Below, piece by piece: positions 27,793 through 37,770 of a stretch of DNA of 64,000 nucleotides. Within the stretch, counting starts at the first letter, position 1. Each line of letters begins with the position of its first letter. Source of the stretch: JAWKWA01 sp041397765 (GTDB lineage: Bacteria > Pseudomonadota > Alphaproteobacteria > Rhizobiales > Hyphomicrobiaceae); NCBI GenBank assembly GCA_041397765.1, contig JAWKWA010000003.1, positions 124,001 to 188,000 on the forward strand, in the 5' to 3' direction. Below the pieces are notes generated by a model. That model saw nothing but the letters and a program-made list of their open reading frames with translations. It did not search any database and was not told where the DNA came from. A program made the position numbers and the translations under genes.

Positions 27793-28983
27793 TCAGCGAT
27801 CGACTTCCCCGAACACGATGTCGAGCGAGCCGAGGATGGCCGAGACGTCAGCCAGCATATGGCCGCGGTTCATGAAATCCATCGCCTGGAGATGGGCAAA
27901 GCCCGGCGCGCGGATCTTGCAGCGATAGGGCTTGTTGGTCCCGTCGGAAACGAGATAGACGCCGAACTCGCCCTTGGGCGCCTCGACGGCGGCATAGACC
28001 TCGCCCTCCGGCACCTTGAAGCCTTCGGTATAGAGTTTGAAGTGATGGATGAGCGCCTCCATCGAGCGCTTCATCTCGGCGCGCCTGGGCGGCACGATCT
28101 TGCGGTCGAGCGAGACATGCGGCCCCGCCCCGTCCGGCGACAGCAGCACGTCGCAGCACTGCTTCATGATCCTGAGCGACTGGCGCATCTCCTCCATGCG
28201 GATGAGATAACGGTCGTAGCAGTCGCCGTTCCGGCCGATCGGCACGTCGAAATCGAGATCGGCATAGCACTCATAGGGTTGGGACTTGCGCAGATCCCAG
28301 GCGGCGCCCGAGCCGCGCACCATCACGCCCGAAAAGCCCCAGGAAAAGCAGTCGTCGAGCGAGACGACGCCGATGTCGACATTGCGCTGCTTGAAGATGC
28401 GGTTGTCGGTCAACAGCCCCTCGATGTCGTCGAGCACCTTGGGATGGCTCTCGCAGAAGGCGGCGATGTCCTCGACGAGGGCGGCCGGCAGGTCCTGGTG
28501 GACGCCACCCGGGCGGAAATAGGCCGCGTGCATGCGGCTGCCCGAGGCGCGCTCATAGAACACCATGAGCTTCTCGCGCTCCTCGAAACCCCACAAAGGC
28601 GGCGTCAACGCGCCGACATCCATCGCCTGCGTCGTCACATTGAGGAGGTGGGAGAGCAGCCGGCCGATTTCGGAATAGAGAACGCGGATATATTGGGCGC
28701 GCTTGGGCACCTCGAGCCCGAGCAGCCGCTCGATGGCGAGGCAGAACGCATGTTCCTGGTTCATCGGCGCGACATAGTCGAGCCGGTCGAAATAGGGGAT
28801 CGCCTGCAGATATGTGCGCGCCTCGATCAGCTTCTCGGTGCCGCGGTGGAGAAGGCCGATATGCGGATCGACCCGCGTCACGACCTCGCCGTCGAGCTCG
28901 AGCACGAGGCGCAGCACGCCGTGCGCGGCCGGATGCTGGGGGCCGAAATTGATGTGGAACTTGCGGATATCGGTCTCGGGCAT
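27793..28983 (-). CDS. nuoD: NADH-quinone oxidoreductase subunit D
   Basis: The 49-kDa-type subunit that forms the quinone pocket of complex I with NuoB. 396 residues. Seen: INFGPQHPAAHGVLRLVLEL at the start with the quinone-site histidines, EHAFCLAIERLLG, and the conserved end GHMLADVSAILGSLDIVFGEVDR (in parts). The start at 28983 gives the standard MPETDIRKF beginning. In this sequence the frame is open without a stop through the upstream Uma2 remnant to nuoC, but the spacer shows no NuoCD homology, so it is not treated as a fusion. Confidence 0.95.
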   Translation of the reverse strand: MPETDIRKFHINFGPQHPAAHGVLRLVLELDGEVVTRVDPHIGLLHRGTEKLIEARTYLQAIPYFDRLDYVAPMNQEHAFCLAIERLLGLEVPKRAQYIRVLYSEIGRLLSHLLNVTTQAMDVGALTPPLWGFEEREKLMVFYERASGSRMHAAYFRPGGVHQDLPAALVEDIAAFCESHPKVLDDIEGLLTDNRIFKQRNVDIGVVSLDDCFSWGFSGVMVRGSGAAWDLRKSQPYECYADLDFDVPIGRNGDCYDRYLIRMEEMRQSLRIMKQCCDVLLSPDGAGPHVSLDRKIVPPRRAEMKRSMEALIHHFKLYTEGFKVPEGEVYAAVEAPKGEFGVYLVSDGTNKPYRCKIRAPGFAHLQAMDFMNRGHMLADVSAILGSLDIVFGEVDR

Positions 28984-28991
28984 GATTTCAC

Positions 28992-29262
28992 TCAATCGTC
29001 CAGGCGGCTCGCAAGCTCGATACCGCGGTAGATATCTGACAGGGCCAGTTCGAGCCCGGGTCTTGGCAGGCGGAAGCAGGCATTCGGGTCGATCAACTCT
29101 GAGGTGCGACCGGCAAGCTGCCGGACCCGTCTCTCTGCCAGACGAGGCAGGCGATGGCGTCACGATATGTCCTTCTTCGAGCTCGAAGCGATCGTCGTCG
29201 TGGCGGGACACGAAGTCATAGAACGTCGCCTTGTCCACCTTCATGAAGGCTTTGCTCGTCAT
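28992..29262 (-). pseudogene. Remnant of a Uma2-family (DUF820) nuclease-like gene between nuoC and nuoD
   Basis: The ATG at 29262 overlaps a TGA of the nuoC region as ATGA. The first 40 residues (KVDKATFYDFVSRHDDDRFE, then LEEGHIVTPSPAS) match the start of Uma2 proteins, where an E-x-x-x-G-x-I/V follows the F-x-x-x helix. In a different frame the last 45 residues (PNACFRLPRPGLELALSDIY, then RGIELASRLDD) match the Uma2 C-terminus and end in TGA at 28992, eight bases before nuoD. The roughly 100-residue middle, which carries the PD-(D/E)xK active site, is missing. A simple sequencing slip cannot explain such a loss. Reading is by family pattern, without a search. Confidence 0.65.
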
Positions 29263-29949
29263 GGAACAGGGACCAACCAATTCTGCCGTCTCGACCGCCG
29301 TCCGCTCATCGCCCGTCGGCCACCACCTGCCGTCCGCCGGTTCCTTACCCTTCGCCTTCTCGTCGCCCGGCAGCGTGTACTCCGCATTCTCCCAGGGCGA
29401 GAGGAAGTCGAAGGCGCGGAACTCCTGGGCGAGCTTTGACCGGCTCGTAGACCACCTTCTTTCTGGGCGTCGTCGTAGCGCACCTCGACATAGCCCGTCA
29501 TGGGGAAGTCCTTGCGCAACGGATGCCCGCGGAAGCCGTAGTCGGTGAGGATGCGCCTGAGATCCGAATGGCCCGGAGAACAGGATGCCGAACAGATCGT
29601 AGGCCTCCCGCTCGAACCAGCCGGCCGCCGGGAACACCTCCTCGATGCTCGGCACCGGCGTCGCCTCGTCGGTTGCCACCTTGACGCGAAGGCGCAGGTT
29701 ACGCCGCGGCGACAGCAGGTGATAGACGACGTCGAACCGGTTCGCCCGCGACGGCCAGTCGACACCGCACAGGTCGATCAGGCATTCGAAGCGGCAGTGC
29801 AGGTCGTCGCGCAGCATGCGCATCGCCGGCACGATCTGCTCGCGCGCGATCTGGATGGTGAGCTCGCCATGGGCGATCTGGCTGGCGATCAGATGGGTGC
29901 CGAGCTTGCCCGACAGATACTCATTCAGTTCTTCGAGCATCTCGATCAT
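29259..29949 (-). CDS. nuoC: NADH-quinone oxidoreductase subunit C, frameshifted
   Basis: The 30-kDa-type subunit of the complex I hydrophilic arm. The N-terminal part is clear (ANRFDVVYHLLSPRRNLRLR, AAGWFEREAYDLFGILF). The frame then changes near 29570 for the conserved DLRRILTDYGFRGHPLRKDF and MTGYVEVRYDDAQK, again near 29470, and again near 29445, where an extra A in short A-runs (AAAGAAGG; TCAAAGCTC) accounts for the shifts. FRAFDFLSPWENAEYTLPGD then closes the protein. The true end is unsure: a TGA at 29259-29261 overlaps the Uma2 start, but the open frame passes it. The indels look like sequence error in a core gene. Confidence 0.85.
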
Positions 29950-29991
29950 GTCGTCGCTTCCCCGAGACGGGAGAGATGAGGGGCCGAAGCT

Positions 29992-30576
29992 TCAGCGCGC
30001 GATGGTGCCGGTGCGGCGGATCTTCTTCTGCAAGAGCAGGATGCCATAGACGAGCGCCTCGGCGGTCGGCGGGCAGCCCGGCACATAGATGTCGACCGGC
30101 ACCACCCGGTCGCAGCCGCGCACCACCGCATAGGAATAATGGTAGTAGCCGCCGCCATTGGCGCAGCTGCCCATCGAGATCACATAGCGCGGCTCGGGCA
30201 TCTGGTCGTAGACCTTGCGCAGCGCCGGCGCCATCTTGTTGGTGAGCGTGCCCGCGACGATCATCACGTCGGACTGGCGTGGACTGGCGCGCGGCGCAAA
30301 GCCGAAGCGCTCGACGTCATAGCGCGGCATCGAGGCCTGCATCATCTCGACCGCACAGCAGGCGAGACCGAAGGTCATCCACATGAGCGAGCCGGTGCGC
30401 GCCCAGTTGATGAGATCGTCGGTCGTGGTGACGAGGAAGCCCTTGTCGGCGAGCTCGTTGTTGATCTGCGTGAAATAGGCATCGGCGGGCGCGGTGCCGC
30501 CGCCCTTGCCCTCGCCCTGCCCCTCGGCGAGGAGGCCGAAGCCGGGCAGTCGGGCTTCCGGTGCGATCAATCCCAT
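29992..30576 (-). CDS. nuoB: NADH-quinone oxidoreductase subunit B
   Basis: Binds cluster N2, the last iron-sulfur centre before quinone. 194 residues; cluster ligands in GLACCAVEMMQ (adjacent cysteines), MGSCANGGG and VPGCPPTAEAL. The ATG at 30576 lies inside the end of nuoA, an overlap of 10 bases that implies coupling. A longer in-frame extension upstream runs through nuoA in the wrong frame and is not part of the gene. Confidence 0.96.
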   Translation of the reverse strand: MGLIAPEARLPGFGLLAEGQGEGKGGGTAPADAYFTQINNELADKGFLVTTTDDLINWARTGSLMWMTFGLACCAVEMMQASMPRYDVERFGFAPRASPRQSDVMIVAGTLTNKMAPALRKVYDQMPEPRYVISMGSCANGGGYYHYSYAVVRGCDRVVPVDIYVPGCPPTAEALVYGILLLQKKIRRTGTIAR

Positions 30577-30938
30577 TCGAGCGCTCCCTTGCGCCATTCG
30601 TAGATGAAGCCGATCGTCAGCACACCAAGGAACGCCATCATGGCCCAGAAGCCGTAGAGGCCGGCCTCCTTGAAGGCGACCGCCCATGGGCACAGGAAGG
30701 CGACCTCGAGGTCGAAGATGATGAACAGGATCGAGACGAGGTAGAAGCGCACGTCGAAATGCATGCGCGCATCGTCGAAGGCGATGAAGCCGCATTCGTA
30801 GGCCGAGACCTTCTCGGGATCGGGATTGCGGATCGCGATGAGGAAGGGCACGACCAAGAGCGCCAGCGAGATCGCAAGCGAGATGCCGATGAAGAGGACG
30901 AGCGGCAGGTAGTCGGTCAAGAGCTGGCTCATGGCCAT
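30567..30938 (-). CDS. nuoA: NADH-quinone oxidoreductase subunit A
   Basis: Small membrane subunit of complex I, 123 residues with three membrane helices. Seen: the loop signature NPDPEKVSAYECGFIAFDDA with its conserved cysteine, then ILFIIFDLEVAFLCPWA. Two ATGs (30938 and 30932) precede SQLLTDYLP; the first gives MAMSQLL. First gene of the nuoABCD block. Confidence 0.95.
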   Translation of the reverse strand: MAMSQLLTDYLPLVLFIGISLAISLALLVVPFLIAIRNPDPEKVSAYECGFIAFDDARMHFDVRFYLVSILFIIFDLEVAFLCPWAVAFKEAGLYGFWAMMAFLGVLTIGFIYEWRKGALEWD

Positions 30939-31261
30939 CGAATCCGGTTCGCTGATGGGCCTGACGCGGCTGTTGTTGCGGCAAAACGGCGGGCGGTCAA
31001 CCCGGGCGCGGCGAGGCGCCGCTCGCCGGTCGGAGGGACCGCCCCCTGTCAGGTCGGTGAGCCGCACGACAGAGGTGCTGCGTGCCCCTCTATAAACCGC
31101 CGAGCCCCCATGTGCACGGCCCAAATGGACGCGCCGTACCAGCCGGCATGCCCGTAGCGCTGGAAGTCGATGCGGATCATCCAAGGGAGGGCATCACGCC
31201 GCAGAGCCGGGCCGCACATGACGCGATGGCGTCGAGGGCCTCTGCGATGATCGCGGCGGAA
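30939..31261. other. Gene-free stretch upstream of nuoA
   Basis: 323 bases between nuoA and tRNA-Asp, presumably holding the nuo promoter. No ORF with coding character and no convincing -35/-10 pair could be assigned; the stretch is GC-rich with several short inverted repeats of no clear meaning. Confidence 0.5.
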
Positions 31262-31338
<77 letters not shown>

Positions 31339-31560
31339 GCAACGGTGCGGGCGCCATCGAAAGCCGCCCGCGCGGCCGTCAGCATGTAAGGCAGCGTCCG
31401 ACTCGTGTCAAGAAGTCGCCTGCCTCGGCGAGACTAGGAAGCGAACGGCAAATATTCGGTAAACCGCGGCGGACCCGCAAGGGCACGTCGCCGTCGCGAC
31501 CGGCCCGCCGGGCCCCATCCCCGAGCGGCCCCATCGGCGAGGAGGGGCGCGGCGAGGCAA

Positions 31561-31635
31561 TGGTGGGCGGTGAGAGGATCGAACTCCCGACATCCTCGGT
31601 GTAAACGAGGCGCTCTACCGCTGAGCTAACCGCCC
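31561..31635 (-). tRNA. tRNA-Val (anticodon TAC)
   Basis: Acceptor GGGCGGT pairs with ACCGCCC; the anticodon loop TTTACAC holds TAC; the T-arm is GGGAGTTCGATCCTC-like; discriminator A with encoded CCA; 75 bases. It lies with tRNA-Asp between nuoA and hup, an order common in Hyphomicrobiales. Confidence 0.97.
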
Positions 31636-31775
31636 GACCGCCTCCACAATTGCGCGAGGCACGGGAGCATCGTCAAGTCGCGCCGCCCCCGCCTGCCTTG
31701 CGCGCCGCCCGCGCGACCGGAGCCGGCCGTCTGCGGCATTCGACCAAGGCTGCGGGGACTGGCGCAGGCGCCCGC

Positions 31776-32048
31776 CTAATTGAGCAGGTCCTTCAGCGTC
31801 TTCGACGGCGTGAACTTCGGCACCTTGGTCGCTGGATATTTCCGCTTCTCGTTGGTGCCAGGCACCACGCCCTCGCGCGCCGCCCGCTTGGAGACCTTGA
31901 AGGTGCCGAAGCCGGGGATCCGCACCTCGTCGCCGTCCTTCATGGTCTTCTCGATGGCATTGAAAACCGAATCGACGGCCTTCGCAGCCTGGTCCTTGTT
32001 GATGCCCGCCTCGTCGGAGACGGCGGAAACGAGGTCTTTCTTGTTCAT
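31776..32048 (-). CDS. hup: DNA-binding protein HU
   Basis: A 90-residue histone-like nucleoid protein. Begins MNKKDLVSAVSDEAG; the DNA-contacting arm carries IPGFGTFKVSKRAAREGVVP and the end is KFTPSKTLKDLLN. Typical HU length with no extension. It lies downstream of lon on the same strand, the usual pairing in proteobacteria. Confidence 0.96.
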   Translation of the reverse strand: MNKKDLVSAVSDEAGINKDQAAKAVDSVFNAIEKTMKDGDEVRIPGFGTFKVSKRAAREGVVPGTNEKRKYPATKVPKFTPSKTLKDLLN

Positions 32049-32401
32049 TGCATGTGTCCTTCAGCTCGATGGGGGCGACGCCGGCAGCCTGCGCCGGCCC
32101 CGTCCCGCCCCCGTGACGGACGCCTATAGAGACGCGATTGGGGCTTGGCTAGGGCACGCGCCCGCCTGCCAAGGCGCGCGCAGGGGCTTTTGAACCGGAA
32201 AATCGGCCGAGGCGGCATCGCCGCAAGGGCCGGGACGACAGCGCCGTCGACACGCGAGGATCGGCGCGATGTGCGCACCCCTTGGAATCGGCGGCGCCCC
32301 CGGCCAGCTCGACCGGGGGCGCCGCTCAGACATAGCACTGCAAGACCCGGCCGGACGGCGGCGTGAGCCGCAGAGGGCCGGACCCGATCAGGCGGCGGGC
32401 C
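32049..32401. other. lon-hup intergenic region with a strong stem-loop
   Basis: 353 bases. It contains a perfect 13-bp stem at 32291-32325 (GCGGCGCCCCCGG and its complement, 9-base loop), which lies 77 bases past the lon stop and may end lon transcription, though no T-run follows. The rest should hold the hup promoter, which I could not assign. Confidence 0.5.
32291..32325. terminator. Perfect 13-bp stem-loop after lon
   Basis: Arms at 32291-32303 and 32313-32325 are exact complements, almost all G/C, with loop CCAGCTCGA. On the minus strand it follows lon. Without U-tract it is at best a Rho-dependent or L-shaped terminator. Confidence 0.45.
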
Positions 32402-34821
<2,420 letters not shown>

Positions 34822-35254
34822 GTCGGTATTCCTGTCTTCTGGGCAGCCGGCCGCTCGCCCTATGCAACGTGGCCAGCACGGCCCGTCATCGTGCCGTCCG
34901 GCTCCCCTCGGTCTCCAGCGATGAGCCCCGGGGGGCGGCCCGGATCGGCACAGTCCAACTCACATAGGTATGCCACGATTTGGCGGATTCAAGGGCGCCA
35001 TTCTGGTGTGGCGCAGGCGCGCAATTCACATCTGTGTCCCGAACACCCGCCCCGACCGGTCCGGACGGCCGTGCGTCTTCGATACGAGTGGCCGCTGCAA
35101 CTTGGATCAGCCCCTCGGGCGTGTCCCCGCCAAACGCCCGGCCGCGCAGCATGGCGGACACCGGGCTTGCCCCGGTGCCGATCACCAATCGCGCGCGTGC
35201 TGCCCTCTGGGACGGACGGCGGCCGGTCCTATCGCTCGTTCGGCCGCCCGTCGA
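34822..35254. other. Intergenic region between clpX and lon
   Basis: 433 bases. It should hold the lon promoter; a heat-shock-like pair is noted separately at 34960-34993. A 100-codon minus-strand open frame (34886-35188) has no family resemblance and is not called. No RNA gene seen. Confidence 0.5.
34960..34993 (-). promoter_or_regulatory. Heat-shock (RpoH)-like promoter elements upstream of lon, poor spacing
   Basis: On the minus strand CTTGAA (34993-34988) is followed after 21 bases by CCTATGTGAG, which matches the alphaproteobacterial CYTAT-N-T-N2-G element. The usual spacing is 17-18, so this may be chance. It lies about 140 bases before lon. Confidence 0.25.
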
Positions 35255-36505
35255 TCAGGATGCCGTCGAGCCGACATCCTCGGCCCGGTCGGAGTAGATC
35301 CGCAGCGGTTTTGCCCCGCCCTCGACCGCCTCCGGGCTGATCACGACTTCCTCGACGCCCTTCAGCGTCGGCAGATCGAACATGGTATCGAGCAGCAGCC
35401 CTTCCATGATCGAGCGCAGGCCGCGGGCGCCGGTCTTGCGCTCGATCGCCTTGCGGGCGATGGCGCGCAGCGCTTCCTCGGCGAAGGTGAGCTGAACACC
35501 CTCCATCTCGAACAGCCGCTGATACTGCTTGACGAGGGCGTTCTTGGGCTCGGTGAGGATCTGGATGAGCGCCGACTCGTCGAGATCCTCCAGCGTCGCG
35601 AGCACCGGCAGACGGCCGATGAATTCGGGGATGAGCCCGAATTTCAGCAGGTCCTCCGGCTCGACCTCGCGCAGGATCGCGCCCTGGCGACGCTCGTCGA
35701 TCGGGCGGACACTGGCGCCGAAACCGATCGAGGTGGCGCGTCCGCGCTGCGAGATGATCTTCTCGAGGCCCGAGAACGCGCCGCCGCAGATGAACAGGAT
35801 GTTGGTGGTGTCGACCTGCAGGAACTCCTGCTGGGGATGCTTGCGCCCCCCCTGCGGCGGCACCGAGGCGATCGTGCCCTCCATGATCTTGAGCAGCGCC
35901 TGCTGCACGCCTTCGCCCGAAACGTCGCGGGTGATCGAGGGGTTGTCCGACTTGCGGCTGATCTTGTCGACCTCGTCGATATAGACGATGCCGCGCTGCG
36001 CCCGCTCGACATTGTAGTCGGCGTTCTGCAGCAGCTTGAGGATGATGTTCTCGACATCCTCGCCGACATAGCCCGCCTCGGTCAGCGTCGTGGCGTCGGC
36101 CATGGTGAAGGGCACGTCGAGGATGCGGGCGAGCGTCTGGGCGAGCAGGGTCTTGCCGCAACCGGTTGGGCCGATCAGCAGGATGTTCGACTTGGCGAGC
36201 TCGACCTCGCCGCTCTTGGAGACGTGGTTGATGCGCTTGTAGTGGTTGTGCACGGCGACCGACAGCACACGCTTGGCGTGCGGCTGACCGATCACATAGT
36301 CGTCCAGCACCGCACAGATCTCGTGCGGCGAGGGCACGCCGTCGCGCGCCTTGACGAGCGAGCTCTTGTTCTCTTCGCGGATGATGTCCATGCACAGCTC
36401 GACGCATTCATCGCAGATGAACACGGTCGGGCCGGCGATCAGCTTTCTGACCTCGTGCTGGCTCTTCCCGCAGAAGGAGCAGTAAAGTGTATTCTTGTCA
36501 GGCAT
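35255..36505 (-). CDS. clpX: ATP-dependent Clp protease ATP-binding subunit ClpX
   Basis: Unfoldase that feeds tagged substrates to ClpP. 416 residues. N-terminal zinc finger (LYCSFCGKS, then FICDECVELC), Walker A GPTGCGKTLLAQ, Walker B IVYIDEVDKI, and the RGLRSIMEGLLLD sensor-2 region. Intact. It lies 524 bases downstream of clpP on the same strand. Confidence 0.97.
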   Translation of the reverse strand: MPDKNTLYCSFCGKSQHEVRKLIAGPTVFICDECVELCMDIIREENKSSLVKARDGVPSPHEICAVLDDYVIGQPHAKRVLSVAVHNHYKRINHVSKSGEVELAKSNILLIGPTGCGKTLLAQTLARILDVPFTMADATTLTEAGYVGEDVENIILKLLQNADYNVERAQRGIVYIDEVDKISRKSDNPSITRDVSGEGVQQALLKIMEGTIASVPPQGGRKHPQQEFLQVDTTNILFICGGAFSGLEKIISQRGRATSIGFGASVRPIDERRQGAILREVEPEDLLKFGLIPEFIGRLPVLATLEDLDESALIQILTEPKNALVKQYQRLFEMEGVQLTFAEEALRAIARKAIERKTGARGLRSIMEGLLLDTMFDLPTLKGVEEVVISPEAVEGGAKPLRIYSDRAEDVGSTAS

Positions 36506-37029
36506 CCGCTCGTCTTGCTCGTCATCGGCGGGCCCAAGGATGGCCGGCCGGGTTGAAGCTGGAAGTGCTCGTCTTCCCCGCCTTCCCTGCGACCCTCGAG
36601 GAAGGCTCCGAACCCCGACTTGAGGGGATCAGACCATGCCTTCCGGCGGGAGATCAAGGCGGGAATTCCACTCGCTGGACTTACACCATGCACCTCGCGA
36701 CAGTTATGCAACATCTGTTGCCGCGTCACCTCGCCGGCGCAACCCACGCCACCGGCTCATCTCGGAAGAAGCCGCCGCTGCGGCTCCCGTGCGACCCGCA
36801 GAAGGGCCCCGTCAGGCGGCGAGGTCACCTCCCGGCGGACCCGACTGCCGACCATGCCGCCACATCGCCCGCAGTGTCGGTACCGAATCGGACGGTTTGA
36901 GGGCTCTTGCCTGTTTTCATGGGCGAGCCTCCCGCCGTCATGCCTCCGGTGTGGCCGACATCGTGCACCCGCTTCGCCTGCCAAGGCAAGGGCCGGGCCA
37001 GATGGGTATGTCGCCGCCGGTTGGCCGCC
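36506..37029. other. Gene-free stretch between clpP and clpX
   Basis: 524 bases with no ORF of convincing coding character, no tRNA and no clear promoter motif. The length is more than needed for a single promoter; a small RNA cannot be excluded but nothing in the sequence supports one. Confidence 0.5.
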
Positions 37030-37671
37030 TCAGCTCTTGCGCTGCGGGTCCTCGGCGTCCTGACGCTTGCTCAGCACGTGGTCGATGAGGCCGAACTTCT
37101 GCGCCTCCTCCGCCGACATGAAATAGTCGCGGTCGAGGGTGCGCTCGATGGTGGCATAGTCCTGCGAGGTATGGCGCACATAGGTTTCGTTGAGGCGCCG
37201 CTTCATCTTGATGATGTCCTCGGCGTGCCGCTCGATGTCGCTGACCTGCCCCTGGAAGCCGCCGGAGGGCTGGTGGACCATGATGCGGGCGTGCGGCAGC
37301 GCAAAGCGCATACCCTTGGCGCCGGCGCACAGCAGCAGCGAGCCCATCGAGGCCGCCTGGCCGATGCACAGCGTCGAGACCTGCGGCTTGATGAACTGCA
37401 TGGTGTCGTAGATCGCCATGCCCGATGTCACCACCCCGCCCGGCGAGTTGATGTACATCGAGATCTCTTTCTTGGGGTTGTCGGCCTCCAGAAAGAGCAG
37501 CTGCATGCACACCGAGGCGGCGACCGCGTCGTCGATCGGCCCGGTGACGAAGATGATGCGCTCCTTGAGCATGCGCGAGGGCAGGTCGTAGCCGCGCTCG
37601 CCCCGGTTGGTCTGCTCGATCACGGTCGGCCAGAAGCTGGCCCTCGGGCTGTCGTTGCGCTCGCTCGTCAT
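37030..37671 (-). CDS. clpP: ATP-dependent Clp protease proteolytic subunit ClpP
   Basis: Serine protease that forms the tetradecameric barrel of ClpXP. 213 residues. Catalytic serine in GQAASMGSLLL, histidine in ARIMVHQPSGG, and the aspartate region ERTLDRDYFMSAEEA. Start at 37671. It follows tig, separated by 99 bases that include a 22-bp perfect palindrome. Confidence 0.97.
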   Translation of the reverse strand: MTSERNDSPRASFWPTVIEQTNRGERGYDLPSRMLKERIIFVTGPIDDAVAASVCMQLLFLEADNPKKEISMYINSPGGVVTSGMAIYDTMQFIKPQVSTLCIGQAASMGSLLLCAGAKGMRFALPHARIMVHQPSGGFQGQVSDIERHAEDIIKMKRRLNETYVRHTSQDYATIERTLDRDYFMSAEEAQKFGLIDHVLSKRQDAEDPQRKS

Positions 37672-37738
37672 GGCGTCATCCTTGGCTCGCCGCGGGGGGC
37701 GTTGGATCTGCGGGCCGTGATAGCGCGATTCGTGCGCT

Positions 37739-37760
37739 CCGGGCCGCCGCGGCGGCCCGG
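37739..37760. terminator. 22-bp perfect palindrome between tig and clpP
   Basis: CCGGGCCGCCG followed directly by its complement, 11 bases before the tig stop on the plus map (just past tig in transcription). It could be a hairpin attenuating tig-to-clpP read-through or a binding site. No T-run. Confidence 0.35.
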
Positions 37761-37770
37761 CCGCCGGCTC

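Noticed and set aside
27793..29949. A 718-residue NuoC-NuoD fusion
   Set aside because: The frame is open, but the joining segment has no NuoC or NuoD character, contains Uma2-like pieces in two frames, and nuoC itself needs three frame changes. NuoCD fusions belong mainly to other proteobacteria.
34886..35188. A 100-codon minus-strand gene between clpX and lon
   Set aside because: No family resemblance, no ribosome site and no neighbour logic; a chance open frame in an intergenic region.
36506..37029. A small RNA gene between clpP and clpX
   Set aside because: The gap is long, but no promoter-terminator pair or known RNA fold was seen.
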